Positions 54,711-64,000 are shown, numbered from the stretch's first letter. The stretch: 64,000 nucleotides of DNA from Akkermansia muciniphila (GCA_945861565.1 CAMAUY010000009.1:1-64000); one strand, 5' to 3'. A program made the numbers and translations. The notes: generated from the sequence alone by a model not told the origin.

Positions 54711-56567
54711 ATGAGCACATCATCGAACACGTCCTTATTGTTATCCCCCATCATTGATAGTCTGAATCAGTTGCATCGCGAATTTGCCGCGGTAACCGAT
54801 GGCAAGGTTGCCACCTACATTCCCGAACTTGCCAAGGCCAATCCCGATTGGTTCGGCATTTGCCTCGTCACGTCGAACGGCGTTGTCTACGAAGTCGGTG
54901 ATTCCCGGCAGCCGTTCACGATTCAATCCATCTCCAAGCCCTTCGTCTATGGCCTGGCTCTGGAGGATAATGGTCGCGCACCCGTGCTCCAGAAAATCGG
55001 GGTGGAACCCACGGGCGACGCGTTCAACTCCATCAGCCTGGATCCCGGCACCGGACGGCCGCGCAATCCGATGATCAATGCGGGGGCCATCGCGGCCGCC
55101 GGTCTGATCGCGGGCCGGACGTCACAAGCGAAATTGGGCCGCCTCTTGGAAATGTTCAATCTTTACGCCGGTCATGATCTGGCGATCGACACAGCCGTTT
55201 ATCGATCCGAAAGCGACACCGGCCATCGTAACCGCGCCATCGGCCACATGCTCCGCAATTTTGACATCCTCACCGAGGATCCTGCGCCATCGGTTGAACT
55301 CTACTTCCAGCAATGCTCTGTTTCGGTGACGTGCCGCGACCTCGGCGTCATGGCCGCCACGCTGGCCAACCGCGGCATCAACCCCGTCACCGGAAAACAA
55401 GCCATTCGGGGCGAATATGTGGAAAACATCCTGAGCGTGATGGGTTCCTGCGGCATGTACGACTACGCCGGCGAATGGATCTACAACATCGGCATGCCCG
55501 CCAAGAGCGGTGTATCCGGCGGGATCATCGCCGTGCTGCCGGGACAAATGGGCATCGGGGTGTTCTCCCCGCCGCTGGACGCTCGTGGCAACAGCGTGCG
55601 CGGCATCCGCACGTGCGATGCCTTGTCGCGCCACTTCGACCTGCATCTGTTCAACCGACCCGGCATTGGCAAGCCGGCGTTGCGACTGAAGTTCACCGGA
55701 GCCGAATTGAGTTCCAGCCGTGTCCGCATGCCGCAGGAAAGCCAGGCCCTGCGCCAGTTCGGCTCCAGCATCACCGTCTACCAACTTCAGGGCAACCTCA
55801 CCTTCGCCACAGCCGAGGTGGTGGTGCATGACGTCATCGAAAGCGCCCAGTCTATCCAGTACCTGATACTGGATTACAAACGCGTGCTCAGTCTGAATGA
55901 AAGCGCGGCCTGGCTGTTTTGCGAATTGCTGCGCAAGCTTTCGGATCTCGGGAAGTCCGTCTTATTCGTCCATTCCGAGCGCACGCCGCTCTTGCGCCGC
56001 TACATGAAAGCCAAGCTGCGCGAACGTTATGAACAAATGTTTCGCGCCTTCGATGACAACGATCTCGCGTTGGAATGGTGCGAAAACCACCTCCTCGAAG
56101 CCACGCTGCCGGGCCTCAACGCCGACCGCGTCGCCGCGCCGGAGGAATTCGAGTTGTTTCACCGCCTCGATCCGGCCGAAATCGCCTCGGTCACGGCGCT
56201 CTTGCGCCGGCGTGTTTACCGGTGCCACGAAGTGATTATCAACGCGGGCGACGAAGCGCGCGAACTGTTCCTGCTCATGCGGGGCAGCGCAAGCGCAGTG
56301 ATCATGCTCGCTTCCGGGGCGAAGAAACGCCTCGCCACCTTTGCCGCCGGCATGGCATTTGGGGAGATGGCCATCATCGACCGCGCCCCCCGATCGGCCA
56401 TGATCGTCGCAGACTCCGAGGTCGAGTGCGAGCTGCTGACGTTAGAGGATTTCAACGACCTCAGTCAGAGGCATCCCGACATCAAAATCAAACTGCTGGA
56501 AAACCTCAGCCTCGGCCTGTGCAGCAAACTACGCAAAGCCAACCGCGAGCTGAGCGTTTTCGATTAG
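54711..56567 (+). CDS. glsA: glutaminase A with C-terminal STAS and cyclic-nucleotide-binding domains
   Basis: Glutaminase: GKVATYIPELAKANPDWFGICLVTSNGVVYEVGDSRQPFTIQSISKPFVY. STAS: YLILDYKRVLSLNESAAWLFCELL. cNMP cassette: AAGMAFGEMAIIDRAPRSAMIVADSE. Confidence 0.92.
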   Translation: MSTSSNTSLLLSPIIDSLNQLHREFAAVTDGKVATYIPELAKANPDWFGICLVTSNGVVYEVGDSRQPFTIQSISKPFVYGLALEDNGRAPVLQKIGVEPTGDAFNSISLDPGTGRPRNPMINAGAIAAAGLIAGRTSQAKLGRLLEMFNLYAGHDLAIDTAVYRSESDTGHRNRAIGHMLRNFDILTEDPAPSVELYFQQCSVSVTCRDLGVMAATLANRGINPVTGKQAIRGEYVENILSVMGSCGMYDYAGEWIYNIGMPAKSGVSGGIIAVLPGQMGIGVFSPPLDARGNSVRGIRTCDALSRHFDLHLFNRPGIGKPALRLKFTGAELSSSRVRMPQESQALRQFGSSITVYQLQGNLTFATAEVVVHDVIESAQSIQYLILDYKRVLSLNESAAWLFCELLRKLSDLGKSVLFVHSERTPLLRRYMKAKLRERYEQMFRAFDDNDLALEWCENHLLEATLPGLNADRVAAPEEFELFHRLDPAEIASVTALLRRRVYRCHEVIINAGDEARELFLLMRGSASAVIMLASGAKKRLATFAAGMAFGEMAIIDRAPRSAMIVADSEVECELLTLEDFNDLSQRHPDIKIKLLENLSLGLCSKLRKANRELSVFD

Positions 56568-56956
56568 CCGAGTCATCAAACGGTGCATGGTTTCCATGAA
56601 GAGCGCTCATGAGGAAGTTTGGATGCCAGTTTGGATGATAGACTTGAGTCGTGAGCGACGTTGCGTATCTGGATCGGAAATGGCCGAGTTTACAGTGCGG
56701 ACCGGTGCTATTCGATGGCGGAGGGGCTTGGTTATGTGGTACGCCGGAACGGGTCGTGATTTCCGTTTTCGCGACCCTTTCACGCCCGCCTTATGCTCAG
56801 CCGACACCCTGCCGATGGGTGGAAGGACCCTTAACATATCGGGGCTTTGCCGCAGCATTACCCGATGAATTGGGCTAACCATCCGATGCGTCGGGTACGT
56901 TCCCATAAGCAAACTTTGACGACCCGATCTCAAAGCTGAACAGGAAAGATTGCGCC

Positions 56957-58669
56957 ATGATTAAAGCAAAGAAAGTTCTCGATTTGAAACACGCTGCAAC
57001 TGCATTTTTAATGGCCTTGTATGCGCTTCCGGCGACAGCTGGTAACAAGACCATGGTGTCACCTAACGGTGTGGGAAAGGTGGAATCCAGCGTGAACTAC
57101 AGCGTTCTCACCGAGGCGAAAAACCCGTCGACCGGGGTCTCCGGTACGGCCACAGTCATCCGACCCGCCGCCGGTGTTAACCCAGCAGCGGGCTTTACCG
57201 GTGTCGCCGTGCCTCTGCCCGCCGACGTCCCCAAAACGAACTACTGCACGGTCACGACCGCGTATGTTACGGGCGGATACAAGGCGGTGGTTAGGTCTTA
57301 TGTCACCGGTGGTGCCACGGCCGACAATACCGACCTTGACGCAAAAATTGAGACCACCCCCGTGAATTGCGCCTTCTACGACGTCGAGGCAACGACCGAG
57401 ATTCTCGGACCCAACTCGGGTCAACTACTGGTGGTTGGACAGGCAAGTGCCGGGGTAACGCTATGGTTTCGTGCCTTTGAATTTGCCGCCGACGACCCCG
57501 ACAATGTGACGCGCGAGGAAGTAGTCGCGGGCGGTAAATTGAAATATGAAGTATTGATCGCTGGCCCTTTCGAGTACGAAGCCGGATGTGCTTTAAAATC
57601 CCAGTTTACGTTCGGCGGGGATACGAACAATCTTTATATCATGACCGACGCGGTGGCCAAGAGTGTTGCGTTCACCGTCACGTGTCCGGAAAATGTTGTC
57701 TTTGGGTGCAATGATACCGTGGTCTATCCGTTGCCGACAGTCACTGGTGGTTGTGGAACCATCTTGGCGAGCTACAATCCGCCCGCCAATTCGCTATCCG
57801 TTGGCGAGAATACGGTAACGCTCACCGCTTATGACGAAGTGGGCAACACGAACACCTGCATCTTCACGGTGACCATTGAAGACACGACCGCGCCGGAGGC
57901 GCCGGAGTTGGCCACGGTGTCCGAACAATGTTCGGCGAGCGTGACCGCACCGACAGCGACGGACGACTGCGCCGGGACGGTGACAGGCACGACGGGCGAT
58001 CTGCTGAGTTACGCCAGCCAGGGCACCTACACGGTGCATTGGACCTTCGACGACGGCAACGGGAACAGGAGCACGGCGAACCAGACCGTGATCGTCAAGG
58101 ATACGATCCCGCCGGCGACGCCGGTGCTGGCGACGGTGACCGGGTCATGCGGGGCGGCTGTAACCGTGCCCGTGCCGACCACGACCGACAACTGTGCCGG
58201 GACGGTGACAGGCAGGACGGACGATCCGCTCGTTTACAGCGACCTGGGAACGCACATCGTGCATTGGACCTTTAGCGACGGGAATGGCAATAGCACGCCG
58301 GCCAATCAGACCGTGATCGTGGGAGGGCTTACCTTTAAAGGGTTCTATTCGCCAATCGGCACCGTAAACAACCGTTGCTCATCTCCGGTAATCGCCAATC
58401 AGGGCAGTATTGTTCCCATAAAGTTCGACATGTTGTGCGGCACCTCCTACGTCAAGACGGGCGAACCACCGACCGTGCTCATCCAGCGAATGACGACGAA
58501 TCAAAATCAATGTGAGCCTACCGGCCCTATTGTTACGGTAGTTGCAGTGTATCAAAATGACTGGCATTACAACTGGGATACCAGTGGTTGGATTAAGGGC
58601 GCTACGTATAAGGTCACCATACTTCTCCCGGGCGGCGGGAGCCCGTATGTATACGTAAAGCTCAAATAA
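56957..58669 (+). CDS. secreted protein with HYR-like Ig-fold repeats
   Basis: Signal peptide; tandem segments APELATVSEQCSASVTAPTATDDCAGTVTGTTGDLLSYASQGTYTVHWTFDDGNGNRSTANQTVIV / TPVLATVTGSCGAAVTVPVPTTTDNCAGTVTGRTDDPLVYSDLGTHIVHWTFSDGNGNSTPANQTVIV. Confidence 0.8.
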   Translation: MIKAKKVLDLKHAATAFLMALYALPATAGNKTMVSPNGVGKVESSVNYSVLTEAKNPSTGVSGTATVIRPAAGVNPAAGFTGVAVPLPADVPKTNYCTVTTAYVTGGYKAVVRSYVTGGATADNTDLDAKIETTPVNCAFYDVEATTEILGPNSGQLLVVGQASAGVTLWFRAFEFAADDPDNVTREEVVAGGKLKYEVLIAGPFEYEAGCALKSQFTFGGDTNNLYIMTDAVAKSVAFTVTCPENVVFGCNDTVVYPLPTVTGGCGTILASYNPPANSLSVGENTVTLTAYDEVGNTNTCIFTVTIEDTTAPEAPELATVSEQCSASVTAPTATDDCAGTVTGTTGDLLSYASQGTYTVHWTFDDGNGNRSTANQTVIVKDTIPPATPVLATVTGSCGAAVTVPVPTTTDNCAGTVTGRTDDPLVYSDLGTHIVHWTFSDGNGNSTPANQTVIVGGLTFKGFYSPIGTVNNRCSSPVIANQGSIVPIKFDMLCGTSYVKTGEPPTVLIQRMTTNQNQCEPTGPIVTVVAVYQNDWHYNWDTSGWIKGATYKVTILLPGGGSPYVYVKLK

Positions 58670-58732
58670 TTGCTGGCGAAGTCCGCAAAGCCGCCGCCGA
58701 CAGACTACCTGGCCATAAGCAGAGTAAGCTCA

Positions 58733-61228
58733 ATGATAACCTCATGGCTGATTCGAGCGAGGCCTCTTTTCGTTATCGGGTTGACGGTTCTCCTGCTGGC
58801 GGCCGGCAGGAGAACCGGCCGAGCTCAGGTGGTGCTTGATGGCAAATTTGGATCTACCGGGGCGTTGACAGGCCCGAATTATTCGGTCACCGCTGCAATG
58901 GGTGCCACCAAGGGGAATAATCTATTTCACAGCTTTGCGCAGTTCGATCTCAAGGCGGGCGACGTAGCCGGATTTTCGGGTCCCGCCAATATCCAGAATA
59001 TCCTGAGCCGGGTGACCGGCGGCGCCTCATCCTCCATTGACGGGACCATTCGATCCGGAATTGTCGGGGCGAATTTCTACTTCATCAATCCGGCTGGCGT
59101 TGTGTTTGGCCCTAATGCCGCCGTCGATGTCAGCGGTTCCTTTGCGGTCAGCACTGCCAATTATATCAAGTTGACGGACGACGCCAAGTTTATGGCAACG
59201 CTGGATGCGGACGACTCCATGCTGAGCTCGGCACCCGTCTCGGCCTTCGGATTTTTGGAGGGCGCAAGCGGCACTATCGAAGTAAATGGCGCGTTACGCT
59301 CCGCGCCCGGCACGCCTTTGTCGGTGATTGGAAGCAGCGTTTTAGTGGGTGACGGTGCAACGCTTGAAGCGATTGGGAGTCAAATCAGCCTTACCGGCGT
59401 CAGCTCCGCCGGGGAGGTAGCGCCGGTGATTCCAGCATCCATTAAAGGTGGGTCGACGGCCCCCGGGAATGGGGTCGCCCATTCTGCGGGGACGGTCGTG
59501 ATTCGAGGCGGGAGATTGGTCGTTGAAAATGCGCGTATCGACGTGAGTAAGACCGGAGGCGACGTCAAATTGGAACTCAGCGATAGCGTGGAAGTTCTCC
59601 AGGGCGGTCAGGTCACCACCACGAGTTCGGGTACGACCCAGGGCGGCACTGTCACGATTCAATCGCCCACCGTGGTTGTGGATGGTCAGGATGGCTCCGC
59701 GCCTACCCGGATCGCGGCGGAAACCTCAAGCGACGACATCCTGGGTGCCGGTGGCAATGTGATTATGCACTCCGACTCCGTGGAGTTGCGCCGGGGGGCG
59801 GAAATATCCGTTTCCACGTTTGGAGCTGCCGACGCGGGGCGGGTGGAAATCACGACGGGTTCATTGCGGCTGCAGGGTTCGGATTCGGAGCTTTTCCAGT
59901 ATCCGACGCAGATCAGCGCCAACGCTGCACCGATTACTGGCGTTGCCTTTGGGTCGGGGGGCCAAATCATCATTCACGCTGATTCCCTTCAAGTCGCAAA
60001 TTTTTCAGCAATTTCAGCCAGCACGTCGGGAGATGCGAATGCAGGTTCTATTGATATCACGGCAAATTCGATCGGGCTTAAGGACAGCTCGGTAACCACA
60101 TATTCGACTGGAGCCGGCAGCGGCGGCGACGTCCGCATTCAGAGCCAGGACCTCACGTTGGACGGACCGTTCGGGTCAATCACCGCCCAGACACTTGGAT
60201 TGAACAGTCAGCTGCCAGCGGGAAAGGGGGGACTTATCGACATTAAGACGGGCTCGTTGAAACTGCTGAACGACGCCGCGATTTCAGCCAGCACGTACGG
60301 AGACGGGAATGGGGGGAACATCAAGATCTCGGCCGGTTCAGTCGTTCTCGACACGGGCCATCCCCAACCTGGCATCACCCCAGGGATATCCGCGTCGAGC
60401 GGACTTTCATTTGATGGCGTTGAGAATACGGGTTCGGGAGGCGACATTTCCTTGCAGGCAGGTTCCTTGACCTTGCGCAATGGCATGCTCATTTCGGCGA
60501 CCACCGCCACTCCGGGACACGGCGGCAATATCAACATCGAAGCCGGGAACGTTTCCCTCGACACGACCTCCTCCATTCAATCGGCTTCCGAAGGAACGGG
60601 TCGGGCGGGGACCCTTTCGCTTCAGTCCGCGAAAAACGTCATTCTGACGGGCGATAGTTCGGTCAGTACCTCCGCGCCCCAAAGCAGTGGCGGAGATATC
60701 TACGTCCAGGCGGGTGATGAAATTCAAGTCTTGGGCGCCAAAATTACGGCCCAGGCTGGACCCGGCGGCGGTGGCAATATCTCGCTGACGGCTCCGTCCC
60801 TGATTTATCTATTGAACGGCACGGTCACCGCTCAGGCTGCGGGTGACGGTGGCAATCTGACGATTGCCCCGGTCTTCTTGATCCTGAACGAGAGCGCCTT
60901 GATCTCCAAATCCAGTACGGCCAATGGCGGAAACATTACCATCTTGTCCGACTATTTCTTTCAGTCTGCGAGCCTGATTGATGCCTCGGCCCCATTCGGT
61001 TTGCCGGGAACCGTCAGTGTCTCCGCACCGGAGGTGGACCTGAGTGGCGCCTTGATCGGATTGCCCAGTAGCCTGCTGGACGCGGAAACTCAGTTGCGTC
61101 CGGCGTGTGGCGTGCGTTTGACGGAGAATATCAGCAGTTTCAGCGTACTCGGTCGGGGTGGTCTGCCCATGGAACCGGGTGGTTTCGTGCCGAGCGGGGC
61201 GGTACTCTTTTTTAATGAACGGAAATAG
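58733..61228 (+). CDS. two-partner secretion exoprotein (TpsA), filamentous haemagglutinin N-terminal domain
   Basis: QVVLDGKFGSTGALTGPNYSVTAAMGATKGNNLFHSFAQFDLKAGDVAGFSGPANIQNILSRVTGGASSSIDGTIRS...ANFYFINPAGVVFGPNAAVDVSGSFAVSTANYIKL (TPS domain); beta-helical repeats. Start set at ATG 58733. Confidence 0.93.
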   Translation: MITSWLIRARPLFVIGLTVLLLAAGRRTGRAQVVLDGKFGSTGALTGPNYSVTAAMGATKGNNLFHSFAQFDLKAGDVAGFSGPANIQNILSRVTGGASSSIDGTIRSGIVGANFYFINPAGVVFGPNAAVDVSGSFAVSTANYIKLTDDAKFMATLDADDSMLSSAPVSAFGFLEGASGTIEVNGALRSAPGTPLSVIGSSVLVGDGATLEAIGSQISLTGVSSAGEVAPVIPASIKGGSTAPGNGVAHSAGTVVIRGGRLVVENARIDVSKTGGDVKLELSDSVEVLQGGQVTTTSSGTTQGGTVTIQSPTVVVDGQDGSAPTRIAAETSSDDILGAGGNVIMHSDSVELRRGAEISVSTFGAADAGRVEITTGSLRLQGSDSELFQYPTQISANAAPITGVAFGSGGQIIIHADSLQVANFSAISASTSGDANAGSIDITANSIGLKDSSVTTYSTGAGSGGDVRIQSQDLTLDGPFGSITAQTLGLNSQLPAGKGGLIDIKTGSLKLLNDAAISASTYGDGNGGNIKISAGSVVLDTGHPQPGITPGISASSGLSFDGVENTGSGGDISLQAGSLTLRNGMLISATTATPGHGGNINIEAGNVSLDTTSSIQSASEGTGRAGTLSLQSAKNVILTGDSSVSTSAPQSSGGDIYVQAGDEIQVLGAKITAQAGPGGGGNISLTAPSLIYLLNGTVTAQAAGDGGNLTIAPVFLILNESALISKSSTANGGNITILSDYFFQSASLIDASAPFGLPGTVSVSAPEVDLSGALIGLPSSLLDAETQLRPACGVRLTENISSFSVLGRGGLPMEPGGFVPSGAVLFFNERK

Positions 61229-62885
61229 GACGACCGGCGGTTACGGATTGCTCTGCCAGCGCATGCGCACGCTGCTGCTGTGGGTGGGTTTTGTTTTCAC
61301 CGGGGTTCTCGGTGCTCAAGTCCTTCCGCCGCCGCCCGTCCGTCCAGATCAGACGCAGACCTTTCCGACCGAAACCCCCTTGTTCGTCCGCGGATACCGC
61401 TTCGAAGGCAACACCGCATTCACAGACGCTGAACTGGCCAAGGTGACAGCGGCGTTTACCAATCGGGCGCTCACGAGTGCCGATATCGAACAAGCGAGGC
61501 GGTTGGTCACCCTGCATTACGTCAATCACGGATATGTCAATTCGGGGGCGGTGATACCGGACCAGAACCCTGAGAATGGGATCATCACCCTTCGCATCAT
61601 TGAGGGCGTGTTATCCGGGATCGAGGTGCACGGAAACAAGTGGCTCCGTGACAGTTTCATCAAGGGTCGTCTGCGGCGTTGGTCGACCGCACCCCTCAAC
61701 CTGAATGAATTGCAGGAAGGACTGCAACTGCTTCGGCAGAATCCCAATATCCGACAGATCAATGCGGAGTTGAAGCCGGGTACGGCTCCCGGTCAGAGCC
61801 TGCTGGATGCGCGGGTTGTGGATCAGCAACCGTTTCGCTTCGGAATTCAGATCGACAATCAGCGGGCGCCGAGCATAGGTGCCGAAGAGATTTTGCTTTT
61901 GGCATCCGACCTCAACCTGACCGGCCATAGTGACCCGCTCGAGTTGCGGTACGGAATCGCGAACTCCGGCACGGACGGACTCGAAATGTCGGGAGCGGAC
62001 AATATGGAGGGCAGCTATCTGCTCCCCTTCAATCGCTTCGGCACCACCCTCGGATTGCGTGCCAGTCGACTTAACACGGCCATCGTGGAGGAAACTTTCA
62101 CGCCGTTGGACATTACGAGCGTGACTAGGAGCTACGGAGTCGCGTTGCGTCAACCGGTCTTTCAGACGGCTCAGCAGGAGGCGGGGATCGCGATCGGGTT
62201 TGATCACCGCCAGAATGACACTTGGTTGCTGGACGAACCGTTTAACATTTCCCCCGGAGCGGTTGATGGAGAAATGGTTGTTTCTGCGCTGCGGCTATCC
62301 CAAGACTGGATCCAGCGTGGGCAGGACAGCGTGCTCGCGTTGCGTTCCACCTTCAGCCTGGGCATCAATGCGTACGACGCCACGGACAACCGAATCGAAG
62401 GAGATCCAGATTCACAGTTTTTCTCCTGGCTAGGCCAGGCTCAGTATGTCCGGCGGCTGTTCAACACCCAGAATCAATTGGTCCTGCGACTGGCTGGGCA
62501 ATGGACGGATGACGCCTTGCTGGCGATTGAGCAATTCAGCGTTGGAGGACTCGAAACCGTTCGCGGCTATCGCGAAAACCAGTTGGTGCGCGACCGCAGC
62601 ATCGTCTCAACCGTGGAGTTTCGCTTGCCGGTGTTTTTTGACAAGTCGGGCGCTGGGATTGTGCATCTGGCGCCCTTTTTTGATTTTGGCGGCGGCTGGG
62701 ACATTCGCGGTTCACCAAGCCCGACGACGCTCTACAGCACTGGCTTGGGCTTACTGGTCGCACCCAACAAACACGTCTCCGCCCAACTATACTGGGGCCA
62801 CCGACTACGTGATGTGGAAACCCCTCCTGACAAAAATGCCCAAGACCTCGGCTTGCATTTCAAAGTCACTTTTCAGGCCTTCTAA
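61215..62885 (+). CDS. ShlB/FhaC/HecB family TPS transporter (TpsB)
   Basis: POTRA region (FVRGYRFEGNTAFTDAELAKVTAAFTNRALTSADIEQARRLVTLHYVNHGYVNSGAVIPDQ); barrel with GLETVRGYRENQLVRDRSIVSTVEFRLPVFF and terminal LHFKVTFQAF. Overlaps the tpsA 3' end by 14 bp. Confidence 0.95.
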   Translation: MNGNRTTGGYGLLCQRMRTLLLWVGFVFTGVLGAQVLPPPPVRPDQTQTFPTETPLFVRGYRFEGNTAFTDAELAKVTAAFTNRALTSADIEQARRLVTLHYVNHGYVNSGAVIPDQNPENGIITLRIIEGVLSGIEVHGNKWLRDSFIKGRLRRWSTAPLNLNELQEGLQLLRQNPNIRQINAELKPGTAPGQSLLDARVVDQQPFRFGIQIDNQRAPSIGAEEILLLASDLNLTGHSDPLELRYGIANSGTDGLEMSGADNMEGSYLLPFNRFGTTLGLRASRLNTAIVEETFTPLDITSVTRSYGVALRQPVFQTAQQEAGIAIGFDHRQNDTWLLDEPFNISPGAVDGEMVVSALRLSQDWIQRGQDSVLALRSTFSLGINAYDATDNRIEGDPDSQFFSWLGQAQYVRRLFNTQNQLVLRLAGQWTDDALLAIEQFSVGGLETVRGYRENQLVRDRSIVSTVEFRLPVFFDKSGAGIVHLAPFFDFGGGWDIRGSPSPTTLYSTGLGLLVAPNKHVSAQLYWGHRLRDVETPPDKNAQDLGLHFKVTFQAF

Positions 62886-63024
62886 GCAGCCTCCCTGGTC
62901 CGTGTGTTCGTGGGCCGAAATTGAACGGGCGGCAGGACCGCTGCGGAAGCGGAAGAGGGATCGATTCAACCCAACAGAGGTCGCAACCGATACTCAGCCA
63001 ATGGTGGGTGCGGTACTGAACGAC

Positions 63025-63993
63025 TCAGCCCTTCGGCACGCCCAGGCAAATCCGAAAGCCGTCGCGGGAGTCGGAGTAGGTAGGGCCCCGGAGCCCGAGC
63101 CGAACGGCGCAGCGGGCGTTGCCGGGGACGTCAAAATAGTTGCCGCCACGACATACGGGACGCGGATTTGTCGTGACAACATACAGCTCCTCATGGCCCC
63201 CCTTGGGATCAAAGTGATCCAGCACAACCTCCCACACGCCGCCACACATGTCGGCGAGTCCAAACCCGTTTCGACCATTCTCCTTGTATTGATCAACGGG
63301 TGACACAAAAGCAAAACCGTCACTCCACGGCGCTTTGCCCAGCGGCCAAGTCTTGTTTCGACCCGGTAAGAAGTCGATCGCCGAAATGTTTAACCTGCCT
63401 TCTCCGTCTTTGAGATCGTCGCCCCACCAGAAGGCGGTGCTTTCACGTCCGCCTCGGCACGCATATTCCCACTCGGTTTCTGCTGGCAGGCGGTAGACGA
63501 GACCTGCGGGCAATCTCCCTGCTTCGCGCTCGTTCTTCGTCAACCATTCACAGAACGCACGGGCGTCATTCCAGCTCACGCAGACCACTGGAAAGCTGCT
63601 CTGCAACGGGAAGGCGAAATTCGGATCACGCCAGCTCTTACCTTCCACCGAGATCCATGGATGCGGTGGTGCTTTTGCGGTAATCGTCCAGTCCGGATCA
63701 AAAACCTGCGTATGTCCGCCGGGCTTTTCCGCGTCCGTGACGTAACCGCTTTCATCCGCGAAACGTCGAAATTGCCCAACGCTGACTTCTGTACGACCCA
63801 TCCAGAAACCGTCCTTGACGCGCATCAATCGCGGCGTAGCGCCTTCGTACGACTCGCGTTCCGTTCCCGGTGTCGCACCGCCTTCGATTCCTGTGGCCCA
63901 GGCCTTCTCGGCGGCCGTGCTGCCCATCTTGAATTCACCGGGCGGAATGTACACCACTTCGAGTGTTACGTCCCGCCCGAGATTGACCCGCAT
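63025..63993 (-). CDS. SUMF1/formylglycine-generating-enzyme-fold protein (probably truncated by the window edge)
   Basis: VVYIPPGEFKMGSTAAEKAW...PRLMRVKDGFWMGRTEVSVGQFRRFADESGY...PVVCVSWNDARAFCEWLTKNEREAGRLPAGLVYRLPAETEWEYACRGG...CRGGNYFDVPGNARCAVRLGLRGPTYSDSRDGFRICLG. Confidence 0.9.
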   Translation of the reverse strand: MRVNLGRDVTLEVVYIPPGEFKMGSTAAEKAWATGIEGGATPGTERESYEGATPRLMRVKDGFWMGRTEVSVGQFRRFADESGYVTDAEKPGGHTQVFDPDWTITAKAPPHPWISVEGKSWRDPNFAFPLQSSFPVVCVSWNDARAFCEWLTKNEREAGRLPAGLVYRLPAETEWEYACRGGRESTAFWWGDDLKDGEGRLNISAIDFLPGRNKTWPLGKAPWSDGFAFVSPVDQYKENGRNGFGLADMCGGVWEVVLDHFDPKGGHEELYVVTTNPRPVCRGGNYFDVPGNARCAVRLGLRGPTYSDSRDGFRICLGVPKG

Positions 63994-64000
63994 CGTTGCG

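Noticed and set aside
57880-58330. Direct DNA repeats considered as a recombination hotspot or mobile element
   Set aside because: Explained by tandem HYR-like protein domains in the secreted protein.

Overview
64 kb of a high-GC bacterial chromosome. Gene content suggests Verrucomicrobiota or a related PVC lineage (DUF1501/PSD1 pair, sulfatases, LamG/Ig secreted proteins, many palindromic intergenic repeats); this taxonomic call is inference. No rRNA, tRNA, CRISPR or intact transposase was recognised. Main loci: FAD-dependent desaturase-like oxidoreductase; secreted LamG/Ig protein; repeat-rich spacer; GNAT; tandem GDP-mannose 4,6-dehydratase paralogues; DUF1501/PSD1 pair; HupE-PPIase-sulfatase-[DUF1254 remnant]-DUF3604-arylsulfatase locus; exopolysaccharide export module (beta-barrel, Wza-like, Wzz/BY-kinase); histidine kinase; CusF-SCO fusion; subtilase; MoxR-DUF58-vWA operon continuing into an ABC solute-binding protein and an ABC permease/NHL-propeller fusion; PQQ-propeller protein; a ~1.1 kb scar with fragments of several accessory genes; staphyloxanthin-like C30 carotenoid cluster; and a DUF928 / CHASE2-adenylate cyclase / CHAT-TPR / glutaminase-STAS-cNMP / HYR-like / TpsA / TpsB locus. 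The last locus is the best candidate for an under-described system. The permease-NHL operon is second.
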